From Proteiniphilum sp. UBA5384 (GTDB taxonomy: Bacteria > Bacteroidota > Bacteroidia > Bacteroidales > Dysgonomonadaceae), in assembly GCF_002410825.1 (NCBI RefSeq), contig NZ_DHOS01000061.1:1-24324 (forward strand): 24,324 nucleotides of DNA, read 5' to 3'. Below, in pieces: positions 8,459 through 16,162 of this stretch. Numbering within the stretch: the stretch's first letter is position 1; the number at the start of each line of letters is the position of its first letter. Under the pieces are notes generated by a model, which was given only the letters and a program-made list of their open reading frames with translations, had not been told where the DNA came from and searched no databases. Both the position numbers and the translations under genes were made by a program.

Positions 8459-9376
8459 TTAGTTATTTGATGATGATTTCAGACAGGCGGCCAGGGCGAT
8501 GGCGTACAACTTGCTTCGTTCATCATCCGAACGAGAAGTCAGTACTACCGGCACGGAAGCACCCATCACTACGGCGGCAGACACAGCTCCGCCCAAAAAG
8601 TTAAGCGCTTTGTAAAACATATTTCCCGCTTCAATATCGGGTGCCAGAATGATGTCGCAGTCGCCTGCCACTTCACTCTCTATTCCCTTGTTCCTGGCTG
8701 CCTCCCTGCTTACGGCAATATCTATCGCGAAGGGACCGTCCACGATACATCCTTTGATGGAACCCTCCTGATTCATCTCTTTCAAACGGGCTGCATGCAG
8801 CGTTGCCTCCATTTTGGGGTTTACCTTCTCTACCGCGGCAACCACGGCGACCTTTGGATGTTTGACACCTATGAGGTGACAGGCTTTGACGGCGTTCTGT
8901 ATAATTTGCACCTTCTCCTCCAGACCGGGTGCAATATTCATGGCCACGTCCGTCACGCAGAAAAGTTTGTGATAATAGGGCGACACAAAGAAAGCCACGT
9001 GACTTAACATCTGCTCCGTACGCAACCCTGCTTCCCTGTCGAGGATGGCCCTTAGCAAATCGCTTGTAGAAACATGGCCTTTCATGAGGATGTCCGCACT
9101 CCTCTCTTTCACAATTGCCACGGCCATACGTGCTGCGGATGCCGCTCCTTCACGGTTGTCCAGCAATTCCATCCCTTCCGTAGTGATACCCGCTTTACAC
9201 GCGGTTGCAGCTATCCTGTCGCTATCACCTATCAGCAGGGGGGTTATAAACCCTTGCATCATGGCATTATGCAATGACACCAGCACATCCTCGTCTTCCG
9301 CGGCGGCCACCACCACGGTGCATCTTCTTCCTTCTTTGGCGCGTTGCACCAGTACCGATAAATCGCGGATCGACAT
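8459..9376 (-). CDS. ptb: Phosphate butyryltransferase
   Basis: Phosphate acyltransferase that swaps CoA of butyryl-CoA for phosphate, feeding butyrate kinase. The 305-residue protein matches the Ptb branch of the phosphate acetyl/butyryl transferase family. Recognisable stretches are VVVAAAEDEDVLVSLHNA, GFITPLLIGD, the motif DILMKGHVSTSDLLRAIL, and the C-terminal DIILAPDIEAGNMFYKAL with VVMGASVPVVLTSRSD. It is the first gene of a three-gene minus-strand operon (ptb, buk, ATP-grasp-like). A 306-nt AT-rich spacer lies upstream. No exact TAnnTTTG box in the right orientation was found there; the nearest is TATGTTTC shortly before the ATG. Confidence 0.95.
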   Translation of the reverse strand: MSIRDLSVLVQRAKEGRRCTVVVAAAEDEDVLVSLHNAMMQGFITPLLIGDSDRIAATACKAGITTEGMELLDNREGAASAARMAVAIVKERSADILMKGHVSTSDLLRAILDREAGLRTEQMLSHVAFFVSPYYHKLFCVTDVAMNIAPGLEEKVQIIQNAVKACHLIGVKHPKVAVVAAVEKVNPKMEATLHAARLKEMNQEGSIKGCIVDGPFAIDIAVSREAARNKGIESEVAGDCDIILAPDIEAGNMFYKALNFLGGAVSAAVVMGASVPVVLTSRSDDERSKLYAIALAACLKSSSNN

Positions 9377-9682
9377 AATAGCAATATTGAAACATATTTC
9401 TTACAAAAGAACAATTTTTTTTGAATATATGGCCATAATTCGAGAGTAATTTTAGCATAAAGTAAATTATCAGAATATTGTGGCACCAATTTTTTGTCTG
9501 TTTCCAACAAAATGGCAATACCAATCCGACTCCAATCAATTAAAAAAATAAATAACGGGTAAACGAATAAAAAACAGGATTGAATGATTAAATTTGACAT
9601 TTTTAAGCAAGATGTTGAACAAATAAATCGGGGCTGAGTTATGATGTGAGAGAATCAATCCATTACTCCTAAAATATATCCT
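9377..9682. other. AT-rich divergent intergenic region, no gene
   Basis: This 306-nt spacer separates ptb (minus) from the VOC-fold gene (plus). It is strongly AT-rich, with A and T runs. Open frames here have no coding character and no recognisable protein. It holds one exact plus-strand -7 box (9589-9596). I found no large inverted repeat. Confidence 0.6.
9589..9596 (+). promoter_or_regulatory. Candidate -7 box for the VOC-fold gene
   Basis: TAAATTTG matches TAnnTTTG exactly. It would give a leader of about 80 nt before the ATG at 9683. No TTTG -33 box is present at the usual spacing. Confidence 0.35.
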
Positions 9683-10186
9683 ATGAATAATTATGCTATT
9701 CCGTCGCAGGTTCGCATCGGACATATTCACCTCAAGGTGTCCGACCTGGAACGTGCACTTTCATTTTATCACGATCTGCTGGGATTCGAGGTCACCATGA
9801 TGTACGGCAAGCAGGCTGCGTTCCTCTCTGCGGGCGGCTATCATCATCATATCGGACTGAACACATGGCACAGCGAAGGATTGCCCAACGCTCCTGTCGA
9901 TAGTGTGGGACTCTATCACACTGCCATAGCCTACCCCACCCGAAGGGATCTTGCGTTGATCCTGAAGCGACTGCTCGAGTCAGGGTACCCGGTAACGGGC
10001 GCAAGTGATCATGGCGTATCCGAAGCAATTTACATGAACGACCCCGATGGGAATGGTGTAGAGCTTTACTGGGACAGGCCCAAAGCTCTGTGGCCGTTGG
10101 AAGCTGACGGTACGCTCAATATGTTCACGAAGGCGCTGGATGTGCAGGATCTGTTGCGTGAGGCGGACAAAGCTCCGGAAGATTGA
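9683..10186 (+). CDS. VOC (glyoxalase/dioxygenase-fold) protein, CatE-like half
   Basis: Vicinal-oxygen-chelate metalloprotein of 167 residues, corresponding to the N-terminal half of CatE-type catechol 2,3-dioxygenase-like proteins. It has two beta-alpha-beta-beta-beta units. Candidate metal ligands are His16 in IGHIHLKV, His79 in GLYHTAI and Glu127 in DGNGVELYWDRP. The DPDGNGVELY signature is typical of the superfamily. No signal peptide is present. Substrate and reaction cannot be deduced, since the superfamily covers glyoxalases, dioxygenases and antibiotic-resistance proteins. It stands alone on the plus strand, flanked by AT-rich spacers of 306 and 205 nt. I saw no terminator after it. 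Confidence 0.88.
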   Translation: MNNYAIPSQVRIGHIHLKVSDLERALSFYHDLLGFEVTMMYGKQAAFLSAGGYHHHIGLNTWHSEGLPNAPVDSVGLYHTAIAYPTRRDLALILKRLLESGYPVTGASDHGVSEAIYMNDPDGNGVELYWDRPKALWPLEADGTLNMFTKALDVQDLLREADKAPED

Positions 10187-10391
10187 TGTTACTTAGATGA
10201 CTCGGTTCTATATTTCAAACGGAAAAAGGCTTGGCTCCTCTTTGGTGATCCCACTCCAAATTCTAATGACAAACTTCTACGTTAAACAGAACTAATAACC
10301 GGTATAATTTGTTGATAAATCATCACAAGATAGTCAACACTTTTATTAAAGTAGCGGAAGTCACAAAAGTTCAACTATAAAAATAACGAGT

Positions 10392-10817
10392 ATGACAACA
10401 GATTTTAAGACTCAATACAAGACGACAATAAATGCTCCACTTGAAAAAGTTTGGGAGGCATTGACAAATCCTGCAATCGTAGAACAATACTTTTTCGGGA
10501 CAGAATTAGTAACTGATTGGGAAGTAGGGAAACCAATTGTTTTTCAAGGCGAATGGGATGATAAGAAATACATAGATAAAGGCGAAGTTCTTGAATACGA
10601 ACACAACAAAAAACTTTCTTATTCCTTTTTGAGTAGCTGGAGTGGTAAGGAAGATTTGCCAGAAAATTATTTATGGGTTTCTTACGAAGTAAAATCAGAT
10701 GGAGAAAACACTGAATTAACAATTTCCCAAAGTAATTATAACGAAGAACTGGCAGAACATTCCGACGAAAATTGGGCTGCGTTGGTTGATGCAATGAGAA
10801 AAATTATCGAAAAATAA
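10392..10817 (+). CDS. AHSA1-type SRPBCC domain protein
   Basis: Small START/SRPBCC-fold protein of 141 residues, of the type annotated as activator of Hsp90 ATPase homologue 1-like. These proteins form a hydrophobic ligand cavity, and most bacterial members have no proven function. The family pattern is visible: an N-terminal strand followed by APLEKVWEALTNPAIVEQYFFGTE. Next comes VGKPIVFQGEWDDKKYIDKGEVLEYEHNK (split here at 20 residues: VGKPIVFQGE, then WDDKKYIDKG, then EVLEYEHNK), and a C-terminal helix NWAALVDAMRKIIEK. The gene is much more AT-rich than the left-hand genes, with frequent AAA, GAA and AAT codons. It lies isolated between two AT-rich spacers, which hints at separate acquisition. 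Confidence 0.88.
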   Translation: MTTDFKTQYKTTINAPLEKVWEALTNPAIVEQYFFGTELVTDWEVGKPIVFQGEWDDKKYIDKGEVLEYEHNKKLSYSFLSSWSGKEDLPENYLWVSYEVKSDGENTELTISQSNYNEELAEHSDENWAALVDAMRKIIEK

Positions 10818-10872
10818 AACAGATTTGTCAGCATCGTTTGAACCCTCTGTATTCACGTTATTCGAATCAACG

Positions 10873-10896
10873 ATACATTCGTATAAGCGAATGTAT
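10873..10896. repeat. Perfect 9-bp inverted repeat upstream of the GH2 gene
   Basis: Arms ATACATTCG (10873-10881) and CGAATGTAT (10888-10896) are perfectly complementary around a 6-nt loop, followed by eight A residues. The A tract is on the wrong side for a plus-strand terminator. The hairpin may end transcription of the AHSA1-type gene weakly, or be an operator for the GH2 gene. Confidence 0.5.
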
Positions 10897-10970
10897 AAAA
10901 AAAACTATTTATAGCGTTATTCCAAATTTCAATGATGACTTTGCACATTTTCAACATCAGATACCTGGGA

Positions 10971-10978
10971 TAAATTTG
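10971..10978 (+). promoter_or_regulatory. Candidate -7 box that sets the GH2 start
   Basis: TAAATTTG matches TAnnTTTG exactly. A weak TTTT -33 element lies 19 nt upstream (10948-10951). Transcription would begin near 10985, just inside the longest ORF. That argues for translation from the internal ATG at 11059 with a leader of about 75 nt. Confidence 0.42.
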
Positions 10979-11058
10979 TAATGAATCGCATCGAAATGAT
11001 TCATAAAATCAAGTTTAAGCATCCATATAGTCTTCTATCAAGAAAAACAGTAATCGTA

Positions 11059-14000
11059 ATGAAAAAAATAATTGGTTTATATATAACTCTGTTTATCTCT
11101 CTAACATGTTTTATAATCTCAGCACAGCAATCGAAATTTGCGAATGTCTATTCTTTCATCGAAAATACAGCAGTATTTGAAGCCAACCAGACTGAAGGTC
11201 ACACGGTTTGTATTCCTTATAAGGCGGTTGAGGAAGCATTAAATCCTCAGCAATCGAAGTCAGAAAATGTGCTTTCGTTGAATGGAAAGTGGAAATTCCA
11301 TTTTGCCAATACGCCGGAAGGTACACCCAATAATTTTTTTACAACAAACTTTAATGATCAGAAATGGCCTGAAATTACAGTTCCCTCCAACTGGGAAATG
11401 CAGAGTTTTGGCGATCCCTTGTTCCGAAATGTAGCACATCCTTTTCGCGCCAATCCTCCTTATGTTCCCCGCGAATACAACCCTACTGGTTCGTATCGCA
11501 AAACATTTACCTTACCCCCAAATTGGAAAAGCAAACGCATTTTTTTGCGCATGGAGAAAACCGCTTCGGCATCGTTCGTCTGGATCAACGGACAGGAAGT
11601 GGGCTACAATGAAGGGGCGCAGGAGCCTGCCGAATATGATGTTACCAGATTTCTGAAACCAGGAAAAAACAGCATTGCCGTCAACGTCATGAAGTATTCG
11701 GATGGTGTGTATCTCGAAAGTCAGGACTATTGGCGCCTGGCTGGTATTTTCGACGATGTTTGGCTATACGCCAAATCGGATGTACATATCTTCGACTGGT
11801 ATGCCACTACCGACCTGGACGAAAACTATGAGAACGCAAATCTGAATTTACAGATTACGGTAAATAACCAATCGAAAACCGATATACAGAACTACAAGGT
11901 TCGAGCTTCCCTGTTTAATTCAGACAATGTGTTGGTTCAGAATTTTACTTCTGATGCCGTTCATATTACTGCTGATAATAAGCAAAATATAAGTATTTCA
12001 TCAGAAGTATTAAATCCTGAAAAGTGGACTGCTGAAACACCCAATCTCTATCGGTTGACGCTGGAATTAATCAACAGCGAAGGAAAAACCGAAGAAGTAA
12101 TTGCCGGTCGTATTGGTTTTAAAGAGACCGAAATCCGCCATCAGGTTTTTTTTCTGAACGGAAAAGCGATCAAACTGAACGGTATCAATACGCACATGCA
12201 ACACCCCGATTTAGGGCATACCATGGATGAAGCGACCATCCGGAAAGATTTTGAACTGTTCAAACAGTTCAATATAAATAGTGTACGCATATCACACTAT
12301 CCACCTGTAAGGCGCTATTTGGAACTGGCCGACGAATATGGATTCTATATGATTGACGAAGCAGGGGTTGAAGCACATGCCACAGAATATCTTAGTGATA
12401 ATCCGGACTGGGAACCCATGTATCGCGAGCGGGTTCGCAAAATGGTGTTACGCGACCGCAATCATCCATCCATTTTGTTTTGGAGCGCCGGCAACGAAAG
12501 TGGCGAAGGAAATAATATCTGTGCCGTGATTGATGAAGGACGGAAATATGACAGTACGCGATACTGGATGTATGGAGGGAATGCTTTTTCGCATCGCTGC
12601 GAAGAGATTATCGGTCCACGTTACCCATCACCTTTTGACCTCAAGAATCAGGTGGGGATGGTTCCTGAAAGTGTTGATCCGCGACCCTCTTTTATGGATG
12701 AATACCTTTCAGTGGCCGGAAATGCCGGGGGCGGACTGGACGAATACTGGGATGTGATTTACCAGTATCCACGCATCATGGGCGGAGCTATCTGGGATTT
12801 CGTGAGTCCGGGCTTACGCGAGCCGGTTCGTAAATTGACAGACTCTTCACCAAACAAGGTAGCAACGCACCTCATGGGACGCGCCAAGCTGGTTGCCGGA
12901 CACGATGGAAAAGGAATTGATCTGAATGGTCACGACCAATGGGTGGAAGTGTACCAGGATAAAAACACAGAAATTTCCGGCAAAGAATTAACGGCTTCGC
13001 TTTGGATATTTCCACGCGATTTAATGAAAATGGGTGGAACACTGCTCACTAAAGGAAACAATCAATTTGGGTTGCAGCAAATTGGTGCCGATTCTCTCGA
13101 TTTCTATATCTACACTTCGAGAAAGAACCATGTCCGTGCTGCTTTACCCGAAGATTGGACACAAAACTGGCATCATGTGGCCGGTATTTATGACGGAAAA
13201 TCGATAACCCTATTTATCGATAACAAAAAGGTGGCTGAAAAACCGGTCACCGGGAACATTACCAATTTCCCTTTTCCGCTTAATGTGGGTAAGAATGCCG
13301 AGACACACGGTCAGCATATGTCCCTTTATTTGTGTGATGCCATAATCGACCAGGTTAGCATTTTCCCCAAAGCGGTTGAAATCAATGATTTATTCGCAGC
13401 ATTACCGGAATTGAAGCAACGTGCAGCTTTGTGGCTCGATTTTGAACAGGAGCAAAACGAAGGCTCGTTTTTTAGCTATGGCATTGACGCACGTACCTAT
13501 GGAACTATTTGGCCCGACCGGGTTCCACAACCTGAAATGTGGCAAATAAAAAAGTCGGCTCAACCCATTTCTGTAAAGTGGAGCAATGCCGAAAAAATGG
13601 AAATTGAAGTGCAGAACCGGCACTTTTTTACCCATACGAGTGCCTTTGAAGCACGCTGGAATCTGGAAGAAAACGGAGTATCAATAGCTTCCGGAAAATT
13701 GGAGGTGGATGTGGAGCCGGAAGCAAAGAAAATCTACGTGCTTTCCATACCAAAGCCTGAGCTAAAAGCCGGTGCAACCTATCTGGCAACAGTTAGTTTT
13801 CATTTGAAAGAAGCTACACAATGGGCGCCGAAGGGTTTTGAAAAGTGTTGGGATCAATTGGAATTGCCATGGATTGTTCCTGCCGATAAAAAATTGGGAC
13901 AGCATCCGACCAACCCTTTAAAGGTGACAGATAATGAGCAACAATTGATTGTATCGGGAGTAAATTTCGATTATACCTTTCATAAAGCCGATGGTCAATT

Positions 14001-14835
14001 GCACTCCATGAAATACATGGGTACAGAATTGCTGAAACAGGGAGCGCAACTCAATGTTTGGCGTGCCCCTGTGGCAAACGAACTGGACGACTGGACAGTA
14101 CCTGCGGTTAATTTATTTCCCAGAGCCGAGGGCTACGGGAGGATGGTTGCTACTGCATGGTATTCCATCGGTCTGGATAAGATGAAGTCAACACTTGAAT
14201 CATTCAGCTTTGAAATGAAGGCTGAAAATATAATTGTCACTGTTCGTGAAATTGCTCTTTTTGGAAATGCAGGCAATGCAGGCTTCGAAAATGAGATGAT
14301 TTATACGATTTCGCCCGATGGCGAAATTAGTTTACAACACACGATTAATCCGAATGGGAAAATGCCCATGTCGTTGCCGCGCATCGGTACGAAATGGGTT
14401 TTCGATGACCAAATGCAACATGTAGAATGGTTTGGCCGCGGGCCAGAGGAGAATTATCCCGACCGCAAAACCGGCTACCGGATAGGGCTTTATCAATCGA
14501 CCGTTGATGCCATGTTTGAACCCTATTTAATACCTCAGGATTGTGGCTTGCGCACCGACAACCGCTATGTGCGACTGTCAAATGACGGAGGAATCGGAAT
14601 TGAACTTTCGGCAACTCAACCCTTCAATTTCAATTGCTATCATTACAGCACCGAAAATCTGTCAAAAGCCAAACAGACCTATCAATTGATCAAATCGGAT
14701 GGTGTGACATTCAATTTCGACTACCAAACGACAGGGGTAGGATGCACGGCAACGGGGGTGATAAATAAATATCAAACCATCCCTCAATCCATACAGTTCA
14801 CAAGTTCGATAAAACCATTTAAAATCAATATGTAA
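11059..14835 (+). CDS. Exported GH2 beta-galactosidase (LacZ-type) with inserted LamG domain
   Basis: Glycoside hydrolase family 2 enzyme, probably a periplasmic or surface beta-galactosidase. The frame is open from an ATG at 10981, but a proper signal peptide (MKKIIGLYITLFISL...) begins at the ATG at 11059, and the promoter-like box at 10971 supports that start. The protein is then 1258 residues. Domain order is N-terminal sugar-binding domain (about 60-220), Ig-like domain, and TIM barrel with VRISHYPP. The acid/base is Glu480 in GNESG and the nucleophile is Glu548 in MDEY. A LamG/concanavalin-like domain (about 600-780) is inserted next, containing LTASLWIFPRD and WHHVAGIYDG. The LacZ domain 4 (GTIWPDRVPQPE) follows, then the small-chain domain (about 950-1255) with WFGRGPEENYPDRKTG. 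Both catalytic glutamates are present. The gene is AT-richer than the left side of the window. Confidence 0.92.
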   Translation: MKKIIGLYITLFISLTCFIISAQQSKFANVYSFIENTAVFEANQTEGHTVCIPYKAVEEALNPQQSKSENVLSLNGKWKFHFANTPEGTPNNFFTTNFNDQKWPEITVPSNWEMQSFGDPLFRNVAHPFRANPPYVPREYNPTGSYRKTFTLPPNWKSKRIFLRMEKTASASFVWINGQEVGYNEGAQEPAEYDVTRFLKPGKNSIAVNVMKYSDGVYLESQDYWRLAGIFDDVWLYAKSDVHIFDWYATTDLDENYENANLNLQITVNNQSKTDIQNYKVRASLFNSDNVLVQNFTSDAVHITADNKQNISISSEVLNPEKWTAETPNLYRLTLELINSEGKTEEVIAGRIGFKETEIRHQVFFLNGKAIKLNGINTHMQHPDLGHTMDEATIRKDFELFKQFNINSVRISHYPPVRRYLELADEYGFYMIDEAGVEAHATEYLSDNPDWEPMYRERVRKMVLRDRNHPSILFWSAGNESGEGNNICAVIDEGRKYDSTRYWMYGGNAFSHRCEEIIGPRYPSPFDLKNQVGMVPESVDPRPSFMDEYLSVAGNAGGGLDEYWDVIYQYPRIMGGAIWDFVSPGLREPVRKLTDSSPNKVATHLMGRAKLVAGHDGKGIDLNGHDQWVEVYQDKNTEISGKELTASLWIFPRDLMKMGGTLLTKGNNQFGLQQIGADSLDFYIYTSRKNHVRAALPEDWTQNWHHVAGIYDGKSITLFIDNKKVAEKPVTGNITNFPFPLNVGKNAETHGQHMSLYLCDAIIDQVSIFPKAVEINDLFAALPELKQRAALWLDFEQEQNEGSFFSYGIDARTYGTIWPDRVPQPEMWQIKKSAQPISVKWSNAEKMEIEVQNRHFFTHTSAFEARWNLEENGVSIASGKLEVDVEPEAKKIYVLSIPKPELKAGATYLATVSFHLKEATQWAPKGFEKCWDQLELPWIVPADKKLGQHPTNPLKVTDNEQQLIVSGVNFDYTFHKADGQLHSMKYMGTELLKQGAQLNVWRAPVANELDDWTVPAVNLFPRAEGYGRMVATAWYSIGLDKMKSTLESFSFEMKAENIIVTVREIALFGNAGNAGFENEMIYTISPDGEISLQHTINPNGKMPMSLPRIGTKWVFDDQMQHVEWFGRGPEENYPDRKTGYRIGLYQSTVDAMFEPYLIPQDCGLRTDNRYVRLSNDGGIGIELSATQPFNFNCYHYSTENLSKAKQTYQLIKSDGVTFNFDYQTTGVGCTATGVINKYQTIPQSIQFTSSIKPFKINM

Positions 14836-14888
14836 GCCTGAAATTTTTCAAAATGTCATGTTCGACAATAGAATGAGATTTCCATATG

Positions 14889-14913
14889 GTTAATTGACTG
14901 TTTGACAATTAAC
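14889..14913. terminator. Hairpin between convergent genes
   Basis: Arms GTTAATTG (14889-14896) and CAATTAAC (14906-14913) are fully complementary around a 9-nt loop. The hairpin lies in the 119-nt gap between the convergent GH2 and CMD-cupin genes, a fit place for a bidirectional terminator. There is no clear T run on either side and the stem is AT-rich, so the call is tentative. Confidence 0.3.
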
Positions 14914-14954
14914 ATTGAAGCAAGGACGATCAATGATATATATGAAATATTGTT

Positions 14955-16121
14955 CTATTTCTGATCGTATTCATCATCAGTAACGGGACCTGACCATACA
15001 GCCCCGCCCAAATCGGTATTCAGGCTCACGGCAATGTGAGAGAACTCACTATCAGGTGTTGCACCATGCCAATGTACAATATCAGCAGGTATTTCGACAT
15101 AATCGCCTTTCTGCAAGAATCGGGCTGGCAGACCTTTGGCTTTATAAACTCCTTTTCCTTCTGTGACAAACAGGAGCTGGCCACCCGGGTGTGAGTGCCA
15201 GTGTGTTCTTGCTCCCGGAGCGAAGGTGACATTTCCTACACTGGCATGCAGTCCACTTTCTGTAGTTCCCAGCATGTTGAGCCATACCGTCCCGGTAAAG
15301 TTGGGACTGTTTGTCAAGCTTCCTTTTGACGACCATGATTCGTTTCGAGGATTATCCTCATCTTTGTCTTCTTTCACGCGATCGCACACCAAATCATTTA
15401 AAACAGATTGAGCCTCCCGTGCTTCTTTTTTACCCACTTTCTCTTTTAGGATTCCGATAAATTCAGTTAACTGGGCGGGCGTGAATCCAAGATGCAAACA
15501 TATATTCAAATGTGAACGCAACATAGGCTCAGCCCTGCCAATGCTACTGAGTACGGAAATGGTTACCAATTCACGCTCTGCAAATGTCAGTACATCGCGT
15601 TCGAAAAGATCGGCGAACAAATGTTCTTTCAGGAATATTTCAATTACCGGGGCAAAAGCAGCATAACCACTCCGTGTATCAGATTGTGGGACTCCGGTCA
15701 AGTCTTCCAGTATTTCCTTGCCACGGTCATACTTGCTCCTCTCGTCAATGATGATTGAAGCATCTTTACCCACTTCATCTGTTATTCCCTTTGCTTCGCG
15801 CTCTTTGATCACCTCCATGAGTGTTTGTAAACCCCTGATGCTGCGGGGAAATCCACTATATGCATAGAGATGAACCATCGCTTCTTTTACCTCATTCACC
15901 GTTAATCCGGCATCCAGTCCTTCGTACAGTGAAGTTTTTAACTGATTCAAATCTCCGATTGCCGTGTATGCTGCAATCGGAATCAGGCTTTTTTGCTTCA
16001 GGCTCAACACATCCTTTTCGCCTGCTGAATCTTGGGCATTCAAATTTCCAAACATACAAAAAACGATCATCAAAACGGTGAATGTACGAATCTTCATCTC
16101 TTTCATTTTCTTGCTATTCAA
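14955..16121 (-). CDS. Exported double carboxymuconolactone decarboxylase-like/cupin fusion
   Basis: Three-domain fusion of 388 residues. The N-terminus has a Sec signal ending near residue 30 (NLNAQ). The first CMD (AhpD-like) domain spans about 45-110 (EGLDAGLTVNEVKEAMVHLY). The second spans about 165-235 (RELVTISVLSSIG, RSHLNICLHLGFTPAQLTEF). A cupin follows at about 290-370 with candidate metal ligands His307, His309, His311 and Gln315 in HWHSHPGGQ, and His350/His352 in HWHG. The AhpD CxxC redox pair is absent. Internal ATGs at 16106 and 16097 give MKEMKIRTF or MKIRTF and also preserve the signal, so the start may be up to nine residues later. It is the last gene of the AraC-divergent operon, 41 nt after the AKR stop. 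Confidence 0.85.
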   Translation of the reverse strand: MNSKKMKEMKIRTFTVLMIVFCMFGNLNAQDSAGEKDVLSLKQKSLIPIAAYTAIGDLNQLKTSLYEGLDAGLTVNEVKEAMVHLYAYSGFPRSIRGLQTLMEVIKEREAKGITDEVGKDASIIIDERSKYDRGKEILEDLTGVPQSDTRSGYAAFAPVIEIFLKEHLFADLFERDVLTFAERELVTISVLSSIGRAEPMLRSHLNICLHLGFTPAQLTEFIGILKEKVGKKEAREAQSVLNDLVCDRVKEDKDEDNPRNESWSSKGSLTNSPNFTGTVWLNMLGTTESGLHASVGNVTFAPGARTHWHSHPGGQLLFVTEGKGVYKAKGLPARFLQKGDYVEIPADIVHWHGATPDSEFSHIAVSLNTDLGGAVWSGPVTDDEYDQK

Positions 16122-16134
16122 TGCTAATTATCAT

Positions 16135-16155
16135 GAAATTATTGAACATAATTTC
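16135..16155. repeat. Perfect 8-bp inverted repeat inside the operon
   Basis: GAAATTAT (16135-16142) and ATAATTTC (16148-16155) are fully complementary around a 5-nt loop. It lies in the short spacer between the AKR-fusion stop (16163) and the CMD-cupin start. It could modulate expression of the last gene or be a processing hairpin. Confidence 0.45.
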
Positions 16156-16162
16156 CATCATT

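Noticed and set aside
9536..9730. 64-codon minus-strand frame in the ptb upstream spacer.
   Set aside because: AT-driven composition (many Ile, Asn, Phe), overlap with the VOC-gene start, and no known motifs.
10197..10298. 33-codon plus-strand frame after the VOC-fold gene (MTRFYISNGKRLGSS...).
   Set aside because: No ribosome site or promoter, no recognisable similarity, and composition like the surrounding spacer.
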